DNA from: Hirsutella rhossiliensis
Taxonomy: Eukaryota; Ascomycota; Sordariomycetes; Hypocreales; Ophiocordycipitaceae
Direction of reading: 5' to 3'
Assembly (NCBI RefSeq): GCF_020360975.1
Contig: NW_025408669.1
Location: 1,860,001 to 1,924,000 of the forward strand
DNA: 64,000 nt
In this document: positions 1 through 10,684 of the stretch, in pieces
How the letters are laid out: each line of letters opens with the position of its first letter
Position numbering within the stretch: the stretch's first letter is position 1
Position numbers and translations under genes: made by a program
Notes under the pieces: generated by a model
The model's database searches: none
Told to the model about the DNA's origin: nothing
Seen by the model: only the letters and a program-made list of their open reading frames with translations

Positions 1-1242
1 CAGTCCGTTGTGCCGTGTTTCGAGGCTGGCAGCTCGCAGTTGGAATTTGGGTTGCCGACTGTGTAAAGCGAAGCAGCCTCGGGATGGCAAAGGCTGTGTT
101 TTTCAACTCGCACTCTTGCCAAGCTCAAACAACCGGGATAGGATCAAGTTGCCAATCGCAATACATCAGCCAAATCAGAAGCTCGGTCCCTTCTCCAGAC
201 GCTGCATATACAGAGTTACAGACGAGCCTCCTGAACACCAAGCTTCGTGGTTCCAACCGAGCACTCGACTCCTCGAGCAGGATACCTCCATCCAAGTCGT
301 TTGAAAAAGCCGTGGCAGCCGAGAGGCATCCGTCGAGTGTCCTCTACTGGGCGGGACGCTTCGCCGCGGCATCCTCTCCCAAGCGGAACACATATTCAGG
401 ATTCCAGATGGCCCAGCCCAGGTGGTTGCACTGGTTGGACACAGGGTACATGTCTCGGGAGCACGCTGGGGTGAATCTAGTAGGCGTCTAGGCGAAGCAT
501 GCGAGGCGGAATCTCGCGGAGCATTACATATATGCAGCTGGGCGAGGCGCTCTTGGGGTCCAGAGACAAGGCGTAGATGGCGTGGCCCCGTGAAGTGAAT
601 TTATGCAGGCCCCCGAGGTGGCGTTCCATGTCGCGTCTGCTAAGGCAACAGCAACATGACACTGGACAGGAGTCACAGGACCAACAGGCCCCCAGGCAGC
701 CCAACGAGGTCCAACAAGGCCCTCGGGAAACACAGCAGCAGTTGCATATGTGATATATGCAGCTCGACCCCGCAAGCTCGTCCAATGGCATCGTCTCCGA
801 CTCTACGCAACCAGTGCCAACCACCATGGCAGTCATGGCACCAAGTCACCAACCACCGACCGACTCGGCGGTCCCGTCAGCAGCCCTCCCGTGTCAGACG
901 TTTTGTCCCCCAACGACGCCATCTCGCCGACCGGGGACCTTGTATGTATGTTGCGCTGCGTTGTACGGATATTACACGATCCGTCGTTACGACCAATCGA
1001 TTGGGGGCCAAAGGATGCTGTTGGCTCTGCTGCCTGCCCCCTTTCATATTACGACCTCTTTGGCAGACCAAGCTTTCCCGTGACACGGCTCACAGACGAG
1101 ACGGAGCTTTCTCGGCAGAGTCCTTGGGTGGAAAGGTTGGTGAAACAGAGAGGAGGGGGGGGAGGCTTCGGGCCCGTGAATATAGCCTCGCCCTCGTCGT
1201 CGTCTTGTTCAGCCTCACCCACGAGCAACAGCACCAGACATC
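1..1242. other. Intergenic region with no supportable gene
   Basis: This stretch lies upstream of the P450 gene. Open frames on both strands show no recognisable domain and no pairs of frames that splice into one. The last 60 bases before the P450 start are pyrimidine-rich, with a TATA-like GAATATAG near 1178, so this end probably holds the P450 promoter and leader. The left part could be the edge of a neighbouring gene outside the window, but nothing seen here supports that. Confidence 0.5.
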
Positions 1243-3023
1243 ATGGAGGTGCTCAGCCAGCTGTCCTGGCAGCACGTCGCTGGCACCATCGTCGTGTACC
1301 TTGCAAGCCTCGCCTTCTACCGCCTGTTTCTGCATCCGCTCGCCAAGTTCCCCGGCCCGCGGCTCGCCGCTGTCTCGCGCTGGTACGAGGCCTACTATGA
1401 CGTTGTTTGCAATGGCAAGTACACGTTTAAGATAGAGGAAATGCACAAGAAATACGGTCAGTTGTCTGCGTCTTTCCTTGTCTCGGCTGGCCATGTCAAT
1501 ATTGCCTCATCTCATCCAGTAACTGATGTGAATCGCCCGACAAGGCCCCATCATCCGCATCAGCCCCTTCGAGCTCCATGTCAGCGCCCCTGCCTTCTTC
1601 GAGAAGCTCTACAACCACGACGGCCCATGGAACAAGTACGCCTGGGCCTACGACGCCTTCTCCGCCAAGCCGTCGACAATCTGCACCATCGAGCACGACG
1701 TCCACAGGCAGCGTCGCGCCCCGCTCAGCGCCTTCTTCTCAAAGGCCAACGTCGCCGCCAAGCAGGAAATCATCCGCCGGCGGACGGCCCAGCTCTGCGG
1801 CCGCATCGCCGAGTTTGCCGGCGACAGGACCGCCGCCGTCAACCTCGGCACTGCCATGAGCGCCTTTGCCCGCGACGTGGCCATCGAGTTCATCCTCGGC
1901 AAGCGCTACAACAACCTGGAGAGCAAGGACTTTAGCGCTGCCTTTACAAACGTCCTCCAGGGCGCCGGCGCCGTCTGGCGAATCACCAAGCATGTCCGCT
2001 GGTTCGGTCCCTTTATGAAGTCTCTGCCTCCTTCGCTGGTTGCCAAGCTGGGAGACGAGGGTCCAAAGGGCTTCTTTGCCTTTCTCAAGGTGAGCCCTTC
2101 TCCACCACTCGCCGTCCAACTGTCCTCTGACTCGGCTCAACAGGACACCATGACGCTGACCAGAGACACCATCTCGTCCTCGACGAGGTCTGCCGTCTCG
2201 GCGTCGGAAAAACTGGCTGCCCCTGCTCCGGCAAACCCTCCTCCTCCCGACGGCGCGGCTCCCCACACCGTCATCCACGAGATACTCAATTCCAGCCTGC
2301 CGGCAGAGGAAAAGTCTGGAGCCCGCATCAACGACGAGGTCGGCACCGTCAGCGGAGCCGCGTTCGAGACGACGGCCCAGTCCCTGCGCCTGATCGTCTA
2401 CTACGTATACAGCGACCCCGACATCCTCAGCCGGCTGCGGGCTGAGCTCCGCTCCGCCACCGACGACGGCGCCGGAAGCCTGAGCCTGGCTGCCCTCGAG
2501 AAGCTGCCCTATCTCACCGCCGTCTTGATGGAGGGCCTGCGCCTGAGCCCGGGGCTTGCCACGCGCACGGCGCGCGTCGCCCCGAACCGGGAACTGGTGT
2601 ACGGCCAGTGGCGCATCCCCGCGGGCACGCCCGTCGGCATGACCACCATGTTGATGCACAGGGACGAGCAGCTGTATCCCGAACCCAAGCGGTTCAGTCC
2701 TGACCGCTGGGTGGATATGGAAGTGCGCAGAAAGGCACACAAGACGTACGCTCCCTTCGCCAGGGGCACGCGCATCTGCCTCGGCATGCAGTAAGTCGAG
2801 CCTTTGACCCGCCTCCCAACCCGTCTCGACTGACAAGGTCTTGCTACCTCCTAGTCTTGCGTGGGCCGAGCTGTACATGGTCGTTGCTTCGCTCGTGCAA
2901 CGTTTCGACTTCGAGTTTGACGGCGCAGGCCCCAAGGACGTTGAGCCTGTGAGTGATCAGTTTACCATTGGGACCGAGGACCAGTCCGGCATCAAGGCCT
3001 TTGTTACGCTGTATAACGGTTGA
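1243..3023 (+). CDS. Cytochrome P450 monooxygenase (microsomal, fungal secondary-metabolism type)
   Basis: Four exons (1243-1456, 1545-2089, 2144-2790, 2855-3023) join in frame to 524 residues, the normal length for a microsomal P450. Visible features are an N-terminal membrane segment (about residues 8-28) followed by the proline-rich hinge FPGPRLAA, an I-helix AAFETT (E328, T329, T330), the K-helix ExxR as EGLR (383-386), the FSPDRW signature, and the haem-binding [10 protein letters not shown] with Cys465. The last intron falls just after the haem loop. It should act at the ER membrane with a P450 reductase. The N-terminal half resembles fungal trichodiene-oxygenase-like (CYP58/CYP65-type) enzymes, an impression from memory only, and the substrate is unknown. 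It converges on the methyltransferase gene and is probably a tailoring enzyme for the A-T-TE product. Confidence 0.93.
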
Positions 3024-3140
3024 TAGACTTGGTCCTTGTCCACAATAGCATAGTCTGTTGCAGGATGCTGCCTACATGTAGATGCGTGAATAACTACTGA
3101 GCTCTCACTCCTTCTGAGACTATAAGTTACATGTTCATCG

Positions 3141-4674
3141 TCACTCCGTGCCGTCCCAGCAGACATCAATGATTCCCAAAGCCGAGCCTGGTGGTTCCGC
3201 CACGTGCCTCAGCCTGAACCTCGGATCTGCCTGGGTAAGCAAAGCGGTCCACTCGCCCACGCTTCTCTCTCGCGAGTTGAAGAGAGCGCCCATACTCAAG
3301 TCCACCGCTCTGCGTTGACGAGCGTCACCGGTCAGCCCAACATGACGAGAGAGACGGGCCTCGAGATAGACGCACCTCAAGTTCCTTTCCTTCCACACTG
3401 CAACCGCTCCTGGCTCCGGCATCAGCGTCTCATGGATGACGATGCGCGCGCCCAGCCTCAGCGCGGGAATCTGCGCCCTGAGCAGACGAATGCAGTACTC
3501 GTCGGCCCAGTTATGCAGGACCAGCCGGAAGAGATACACATCAGCCTCGACGCCCTGCGGCTCGAAGAAGTCGTGGGCGACGAAACGGACGCGGCCCTTG
3601 AGCTCCTCGGGCACCCTAGCATCGGCGCCTGCCACAACCTTACCCAGGTCCTGGACGACGACGTCGAGGCTCCTGAAGCGGCGTGCCAGCTCGAGGGCGA
3701 CGTGGCCTTGCGATCCGCCAATGTCGACGACCGTGGCTGGGCCCAGCGAGGCCCAGTCGTAGTTGTCGATGATGTAGTCTATTTCGTATCCTGGGCTGTC
3801 TGCTATGGCCTTCATGGCGCTGGCAAAGCGAGCGCCGCGGGCCGGATCTGCGTCGATGACGCTGTAGATGGAGTCGGTTGTGTTGTTCGCCAGAGCGAAG
3901 CCCTGGGTGTCATTCCCGACAAGGGGCCTCGGTTAGCTCCGCAACGGCAGCATCGTCGAGCTCCCCCTTACCGTTTGGTTTGGCTCGCCGGAGCCCGGCC
4001 ATCGCTGCAGGGCATCCACCATCTAGAGAGTCTTGTCATGCGCCGCCGGCCTTGATGGTTGGCGACGGGGACACTTGGTCAGGGGGCTTACCTTGACCGA
4101 GGCCGGCCATATCTCGTCGCTCCCACAGCCGATCCAGTCATTGAAGTGCGGCATCATCAGCAGCCTGGACGAGCTCGTGTGAGCCACGACGTCGGGCTCC
4201 GGCTCCCGAAAGACGCGCATCGTCATTGCGTGGCGGAGGAGGCGGCGGAGCGTCCGCACGTCCAGCCCCGTCTCGTCGGCGATGTGGTCAAACGAGGCGC
4301 GACCCCGTGCCGGGACCATGGCGGCAATGCCGAGGCGGCTGATGGCCTGGAAGCTCACCATGTTGTTGTGCTGGTCCCGTCAGCCTCGTGCCGCCGGCCC
4401 GAGTCGAGCATCTGCGGGATGTGTCTACCGCGGCGTGCTTGAAGAGCAGCGCCCAGGGCTCGAGGAGCAGGTCGTGCAGCTCGGCCGTGGCATCGAGCAC
4501 CGCGTCCTGCACGTCGTGTGCCTCGTTGGGGAGCCTGTTGTTTGTGGCTTCTTCGTCGAACGAGGGCGACGCAAGGCCCCGGTCCGAGAGCATCTGCTGG
4601 AGCTTGGCAACGGAAGTGCTGATGGTGGCGGCGAGCTCGACGATGCGCGAGGCGGTGCCATTGGAAGAAGCCAT
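3141..4674 (-). CDS. O-methyltransferase, family 2 (COMT-like, SAM-dependent)
   Basis: Four exons on the minus strand (4674-4429, 4370-4092, 4022-3972, 3902-3141) give 445 residues, typical of fungal cluster O-methyltransferases. An N-terminal helical region is followed by a winged-helix dimerisation domain (FDHIADETGLDVRTLRRLLRH). The Rossmann fold has the SAM motif VVDIGGSQG (GGSQG at 254-258). The catalytic-base region LHNWADE places the presumed base at His322. The 51-nt third exon is needed to keep frame. The first junction restores KHAAHNNMVSFQA, a pattern conserved in the family, which supports the splice model. It transfers a methyl group from SAM to a hydroxyl or carboxyl oxygen of a small aromatic or polyketide-like acceptor, which is unknown here. 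It is divergent from the A-T-TE gene across about 0.9 kb, so co-regulation is likely. Confidence 0.92.
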
Positions 4675-5611
4675 GCTGCTCAGGGCTGCTCAGGGGTTGT
4701 GAGCCGTTAGGTCCTGGTGGTGATCAGATGGGTGTGCTCGGCTGGGCTCGGACAGTGTAGAGGATGGGCGACAGCACATGGATGTACAACCAGCATCTCT
4801 CTGCCTTTATCTTGCGCTGAAGGGGCCTTGTCCGGCTCCTGCGCTCACCCGGTACAGCCCGAGGGCGTTGTCCGGACTTGAGGGAGCTTACGACTTGCTG
4901 TAATACCCCAGTCTGCCTCCCTCATCCACGCCTTGATATTATCATATTACGCGCACTCCCAGCATGGCCCGTATAGCCCCGTGGCCCGCATAGCCCCGTG
5001 GCCCGCATAACCCCGTGGCCCGTAATCCCGTATATCCTCAACACGGCCGCCATGGCCGTTACAGCCTCGCCTCGACGTGCACGCCCAGCAGCGCCGTCGA
5101 CGATCCTGGGCCCTTTGTCCGCGCAGTCCCACCTTTCGCAGCTCGTGCAGCTGAACCCGGTCTGAGATATCTCGGCGCCCCCAATTATACGAAGCATGTA
5201 CAGTACAGCAAATCTGGCCACGGCCGGACGTGACACGGCAGCAATCTATCGCCCCCAGCCCAAGGCGCGACCCCTTATTCGCGGCACGGAAACGGCCCTC
5301 TCGGCCTATGATGTCGGAGAGATGCCGCGGTTCGAATAAGGCGCGTGCGAACATGCACCAACCCCGTGGCCCCGTGTCTCAGACATCGTCGAGCACTTAC
5401 ATGTTGATGCCGTTGGTCAGCATGTGGCACAAAGCCGACACTCGGCATCCTCGACCTGGAGATGACGCCCAACAGGAATAGAATAGTCTGTTGCAAGATG
5501 TGTGCCCTCGTCCTCCCCATTGTACATGTGCTACCCATCTCGACATCGTCTTCATTGCACTTGCTCTCTGAAGCATCGCCCCTTTGGCTCTGTTCCTATA
5601 CTGACACTGAA
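4675..5611. promoter_or_regulatory. Divergent promoter region between the methyltransferase and A-T-TE genes
   Basis: This interval separates the divergently transcribed methyltransferase (start 4674) and A-T-TE enzyme (start near 5612-5654). It contains three tandem copies of a 17-bp unit (annotated separately) and no convincing gene. An open frame upstream of the A-T-TE start reaches back to an ATG at 5462, so part of this interval could be coding if that start is used. The promoter role is inferred from gene orientation. Confidence 0.55.
4974..5024. repeat. Three tandem copies of a 17-bp GC-rich unit in the cluster promoter
   Basis: The unit TAGCCCCGTGGCCCGCA occurs at 4974-4990 and 4991-5007 exactly, and at 5008-5024 with two substitutions (TAACCCCGTGGCCCGTA). 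A fragment of the unit precedes the array. It sits in the divergent methyltransferase/A-T-TE promoter. Confidence 0.95.
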
Positions 5612-5659
5612 ATGGGCTATACTGACACTGAAATGGGCTATACTGACACTGAAATGGGC
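5597..5659 (+). repeat. Three exact 21-bp tandem repeats carrying in-frame ATGs at the A-T-TE start
   Basis: Three identical 21-bp units lie at 5597-5617, 5618-5638 and 5639-5659. Because 21 is a multiple of three, the ATG inside each unit (5612, 5633, 5654) is in frame with the A-T-TE enzyme and has the same context (GAA before the ATG, G after it). If translated, the units encode a heptad YTDTEMG. Confidence 0.95.
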
Positions 5660-8581
5660 CCATCGTCAGTTGTCGCTGGTTCAAGAAACACACCGGCGGA
5701 CTTGCCCGTGAGAGAGTCGACCCCCTCGTCGTCTCCGTCCACCAAGCCACTTGAAGCCGTCTCACCCAGCCTGGAAGCTGGGAAGAGTCTCCAGGATGTT
5801 CTTCGAGACGTGGCGGCCTCGAGGCCACGGCGAGGCATGATTCTCTACCCCCCGGGGAACACTTCAGCTCCCATCGAGGTCGAGTACAGCACCCTGCTCA
5901 CACAGGCAACGAGGAATAGCCATATTGTCCGCTCCATCAAAGGTTTCAGGGCGGGCAAGCCGGTGCTGCTCCGTCTAGATGACCACTGGGACACAATCCT
6001 CTGGTTCTGGGCCATTCTGCTCGCCAGCGGCCTCCCGGTGCCGTCACCCCCTTTCAGCAATGTTGTCGGGCAACGCCGGAGACATATCGAGAGTCTGGCC
6101 ACGCTCCTGGAGTCACCGATACGCATCACCCGAGCCAAGTCTCTGGCCCTTTTTGATATACCCCATGGCATGCAACTCTACTCCATCGAGTCGCTGCTCC
6201 AGCATGCCCGTCCACCGCCTGCAGATTCAACCGCGTTGCGTGACAGCGGCAGCAACAATGTGAACAACGGCCCGGCCATGTTGATGCTGACGTCCGGGAG
6301 CACTGGCAACGCAAAGGCCGTGAAGTTGAGCCACAGACAGATACTCGCAGCCTCCGCGGCCAAGGCCTCTGTGCGCCGACTTCCCCCGGACCGGCCCTTT
6401 CTGAACTGGATCGGACTTGACCATGTGGCGAGCCTGGTGGAAATCCACATACAGGCCTTATACCTTGGCCTTGACCAGGTTCATGTTCACGCCGCCGACA
6501 TGACGCCGTCGCCGACGGTGTTTCTCGACCTTGTAAGCCGCCATCGAGTTTCGCGCTCCTTCGCGCCCAACTTCTTCCTGGCCAAGCTCGTCTCTGCTAC
6601 ACAAGAGGAAACGACGCCGCCAACGAGTCCGAGGTGGGACTTGCGAGACCTGGTCATTCTAGCCTCCGGGGGAGAAGCAAACGACACTCTGGTGTGCCGG
6701 GCAGCAGCCTCCTTGCTCGCACGGCACGGTGCTCCTCCCAACGTCATCACACCGGGGTTCGGGATGACAGAGACGTGTGCCGGGGCGATATTCAACCTCG
6801 ACTGTCCCGTATATGACGTCGAGCACAAACATGCATTCACGTCGGTGGGGGAGTGCATCAAGGGCGTCGAGATGCGCGTCACCATCCCGGCTCGGAACGG
6901 CGAGGTGGTGCTGGCTTCGTGCGGCCAGCCCGGTGACCTCCAAGTCCGCGGCCCGGTCGTCTTCGACGGCTACTATCGCAACGAGGAAGCCACCGCCGAG
7001 GCATTCACGTCGGACGCCTGGTTCCGGACCGGCGACCGGGCCATGGTTGACTCCCAGGGCAATCTCACCATGATGAGCAGGGCCAAGGACGTCGTCAATA
7101 TCAACGGCGTCAAGGTAAACTCGGCCGACATCCAGGTATGTCTCGACCAGAGCGTGGGCCGGCGGGTCAAGTACGTCGTCGGCTTCCCATCCCGGGCGGC
7201 ACATGCGCACACGGAGCAGGTCACGGTTGCCTACGTGCCGAACGAGTCGCCGCTGCCGGCCCAGGTTGCTGTAGATGTCACCGGCAGCATCGTCGAGGCC
7301 TGTCTCCTCTGTACCGGCTCGAGGCCTGTAGTCTTCTCTCTCGACGACGAGTCACTGCTCCCGAGGACGACCCTCGGGAAGTTGTCGAGAGCCAAGATGC
7401 GGGCGCTGTTCGAAGACGGTCTCTTCTCGCAAAGCGTCGACAGCCATAGTCTCCTCATACAGAACTTTAGACTGCAGCACTTGAGCCATCCCAGCAGCGA
7501 AGCAGAGGCCAGCCTCGTGGCCGATTTCGCCAGCACGCTGAATCTCCCGCCGGACGTCATCGGGGTGGACACGCCCGTCTTCGACATAGGCCTCACCTCG
7601 ATGGACCTGATGCGGCTCAAGCACCGCATCGACTGTCGTCTGCGCATGAGCGTCCCCGTCGTCGTGCTCATGAAGAACCCTACGGCACGGTCCCTGGCTC
7701 GTGCTCTCGACGGCCTGTGCCTCGAGCCCGCCGTTGCGTATGACCCGCTTGTCCCTCTGCGAAGCAGCGGCAGCAAGACACCGCTGTGGCTTATCCATCC
7801 CGGCGTGGGCGAGGTGCTTGTCTTTGTCGGGCTCGCGCAACAGCTTGCCGACGACGACCGCCCAGTCTATGCGCTGCGAGCGCGCGGTTTCGAGCCGGGC
7901 CAGCCTCGTTTCGGCTCCATTGCCGAAGCCGTCGAGGTATACCGGGCCACGATCCGACGGCGGCAGCCCAAGGGTCCTTACGCCATTGCCGGCTACAGCT
8001 ACGGCTCGATACTGGCCTTCGAGGTGGCCAAGCGGCTGGAGGGCGAAGACGGAGCGCCGGTCCCCTTCCTGGGAAGCTTCAACCTGCCTCCGCACATCAA
8101 GCCTCGCATGCGCCAGCTGAACTGGAACCTGTGCCTGCTTCACCTGGCGCATTTCCTAGGCCTCGTGACGGAGGAGCGCGCCGACAGCCTCGAGGACCGA
8201 TTCGGCCGTCGTCTCCGCGCCGACGCAATAGCACAGCTGCTGAGCATGGCACACAAGCAACGCATGACGGAGCTCGGGCTCAACGAGGCCAACTTGGTGA
8301 GCTGGGCTGACCTGGCATTTGGGCTGCAGAGCATGGCCGTCGACTACGAGCCGCACGGCGAGGTTGGCGCAATGGACGTGTTCCACGCTGCGCCGCTCAG
8401 GGCAGCCGCCAAGTCCCGGGAAGACTGGATGGAGAATCACCTGAGGAAATGGGCCGACTTTTGCAGAGCCGAGCCCAGGTTCCACGAGGTCCAGGGCGCG
8501 CACTACACCATGATTGGGCCTGATCACGTAGCCAGTTTTTCAAAGGCACTCAAGGCTGCCTTGAGTTCCAGGGGGGTGTAG
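5612..8581 (+). CDS. NRPS-like synthetase with A-T-TE architecture (quinone/furanone synthetase type)
   Basis: A single uninterrupted frame encodes an adenylation domain, a carrier domain and a thioesterase, with no condensation domain. Counting from the ATG at 5612 (989 residues): A3 core LTSGSTGNAK near 226, A5 GFGMTETCAG near 383, A7 TGDRAM near 473, A8 around the SRAKDVVNINGVKV motif, phosphopantetheine Ser663 in LTSMDLM, and a TE nucleophile Ser796 in GYSYG with a likely catalytic His964 in GAHYTMI. Enzymes of this architecture (TdiA, AtrA, MicA) activate aryl-pyruvic acids and dimerise them to quinones, furanones or dioxolanones. That substrate class is inferred from architecture. The start is uncertain: 5462 is open in frame, and 5612, 5633 and 5654 lie in a tandem repeat. 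The 5654 start gives 975 residues, nearest the family size. Confidence 0.92.
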   Translation: MGYTDTEMGYTDTEMGPSSVVAGSRNTPADLPVRESTPSSSPSTKPLEAVSPSLEAGKSLQDVLRDVAASRPRRGMILYPPGNTSAPIEVEYSTLLTQATRNSHIVRSIKGFRAGKPVLLRLDDHWDTILWFWAILLASGLPVPSPPFSNVVGQRRRHIESLATLLESPIRITRAKSLALFDIPHGMQLYSIESLLQHARPPPADSTALRDSGSNNVNNGPAMLMLTSGSTGNAKAVKLSHRQILAASAAKASVRRLPPDRPFLNWIGLDHVASLVEIHIQALYLGLDQVHVHAADMTPSPTVFLDLVSRHRVSRSFAPNFFLAKLVSATQEETTPPTSPRWDLRDLVILASGGEANDTLVCRAAASLLARHGAPPNVITPGFGMTETCAGAIFNLDCPVYDVEHKHAFTSVGECIKGVEMRVTIPARNGEVVLASCGQPGDLQVRGPVVFDGYYRNEEATAEAFTSDAWFRTGDRAMVDSQGNLTMMSRAKDVVNINGVKVNSADIQVCLDQSVGRRVKYVVGFPSRAAHAHTEQVTVAYVPNESPLPAQVAVDVTGSIVEACLLCTGSRPVVFSLDDESLLPRTTLGKLSRAKMRALFEDGLFSQSVDSHSLLIQNFRLQHLSHPSSEAEASLVADFASTLNLPPDVIGVDTPVFDIGLTSMDLMRLKHRIDCRLRMSVPVVVLMKNPTARSLARALDGLCLEPAVAYDPLVPLRSSGSKTPLWLIHPGVGEVLVFVGLAQQLADDDRPVYALRARGFEPGQPRFGSIAEAVEVYRATIRRRQPKGPYAIAGYSYGSILAFEVAKRLEGEDGAPVPFLGSFNLPPHIKPRMRQLNWNLCLLHLAHFLGLVTEERADSLEDRFGRRLRADAIAQLLSMAHKQRMTELGLNEANLVSWADLAFGLQSMAVDYEPHGEVGAMDVFHAAPLRAAAKSREDWMENHLRKWADFCRAEPRFHEVQGAHYTMIGPDHVASFSKALKAALSSRGV

Positions 8582-10684
8582 CTTGTGTCCAACTCCAAGC
8601 AAAGGTGAGGTCCCGGTCAACACGTACATAATAGTCTAGTGTCTTCTATGGTGACGGTGTCGTTCAGCTAGAGTATCGGCCATGCGAAGCATCTGTTAAG
8701 TGACTGATTCATGGTGTAAGGAAGGGTACCTGAATTCGCCTTGGTCAAGGGCCCCGATACATTCAGACATGGCCGACGTAGAGGCAGCAAACGCGACAAT
8801 GGACAAGATAAGTCTAGAGCTCCCTTGTTCGGAGCGCAAATCATCATCAAATGTAAGGTTACCTGGGACTAGGCTGTGTCACCCTAAGAATACCGTGAGT
8901 AGGGTTGGGGTTTTGCAAGTCTCACCGGGCTGCTTGGCTTCCATCTTGCTTGAATATACAGCATTGCAGGGACTTTACACGGAGCGCAGCGAGGAACCCG
9001 AACAAATCACCGACGAAAGCGACGAGACGGCTGCACTTTCGTTCGCCTTGACCGTTTTCGACCTCTAAATCGGAAGAAGACGGTGAATTTAAGAACTCTG
9101 CCCTTCCCTTCACCCGCCTCCAGGACCAGGCGCGGACCGTCGTACCCAAGACATATGCTGCCAGACAGACGTAGAGCATCTCTTGTATCCGGGACGTGCA
9201 ACCGCACAGACCAGGCGGCGCCGGAGGCTTTCCCAGCAGTGGCGCTTTCCATCTTCCTCCTCCCCGGACATGTCCATCGACGAGCCCCCGCCTGGGTACT
9301 GATATTGCGAGGCGTGATGCGTCGAGACTCAGGAGCCATTCGCAAGTCAGCGACGCACCTCGAGGAGAGCTAAGCGCGGTAGATTATGTGCTGAGTAAGA
9401 GGAGCCCTATTCTATGACGTTTCTAATATCTAACAGTTGTCCTTGAATTTTGAAGTCGAACCATGCGTGGTTCAACTTATATCCAGTCCAGCGGACAGTA
9501 TAGGAAACATCTTCCCAACTATGCAATAGTCATCTATCGTACCCCTTTGTCTCCATCATGGCCAAGTTGAAGGCATCGCCTGCCCTCAACTCGCAATCCG
9601 CGCCCTGATTCCTGAGCTCCTGAGACGGACCGGTCCACTGCCCCCCCCCCAGACGTCATCTTTTGCCACCAAGAACAGCATAAGCATTCCCGATACCCTC
9701 TGGCAAGGAGGCTCTGAAAAGAGGCCGGCCGTTTTAGCTTCGAGAGGACAAGCCGTCGCTGGAGCCGACGCTGATCATCAAGTCTGCATCGTCTAAACAC
9801 GGAGCATCTCGTCACCCTCCTTTCTCTCCAAATCAAAGCCGTCCAAATTTCGCGTTCCTTGTCGTCCTTTGTTCTTTTCCCTTTCTTTCCGCGTCCGCGA
9901 GCAGATGGCCCGCCTCTCCTGACTGCCTCCACTGGGGCACCGCTCCCCAGCAATTTACCGCCGTCGCTCTCCTCAAGCCGCTCCCCGCCGCTGATCGATC
10001 CAAACCAGGGGTAACCATTGCTAACATATATCTAGCGCCGTCGACATTTTCTCGTGACAACATGGACGTGCCTGATCGTCGTAGCGCAAAGCGTCGTCGT
10101 TCCACCTCGGCAGGCACAGCATTACCACTGCATGTCTTGATACGCAAACACACGAAACGAGAAAGAAAAGTGAAAGCCAGCCGTCTCATGCATCGAAACA
10201 TGGTCTAAGAACGCGATTTCCTCGGCCATGCAGCAGAGCATGCCCCCACGGCAATTGCTGGCTGCACCCTTTCAACCCCTCCCACCCTGGCCACAGGTCC
10301 ACGTCGTCAGGACCCAGAAACTGCGCCATCTCACTCCCAGCATGACGAGTGTCCAACACTCTTCCCAGCCCAGCCACGCAATCCCAAACTCTCTCGCTGT
10401 CGCTCTCTTGCACGCACGCGGATACCCCATGGATCAGTCTATCACCATGTGCAGCCGAGCGCAAGAGCACGTGTGCTTGTCCCACTTTGACGCCATGAGC
10501 CTCGAGGCTACTTTTCCCTCACCGACCGCTGTCCTGGTTTGTGTATCGAAGCCCATGTCCCCTAGCATCTTCCATTAAGACTCAGTGTCGGGAGTCAATT
10601 GGACAGATCGCTTCTGGGTCCGCCAAGTGCCTTCAAGGGTAAATCATTGTTCCGTCCTCAATTTTCGTCTGAGAATCGCGGCAG
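8582..10684. other. Intergenic region between convergent genes, nothing recognised
   Basis: This interval separates the 3' ends of the A-T-TE gene (+) and the GSK-3 gene (-). Several open frames of 90-140 codons occur (for example 8700-9068 and 10228-10578). None shows a domain, a credible splice partner or compositional support. A run of ten C lies near 9641. Confidence 0.5.

Noticed and set aside
656..1435. 259-codon plus-strand frame overlapping the P450 start
   Set aside because: Overlaps the real P450 first exon in another frame and has no domain.
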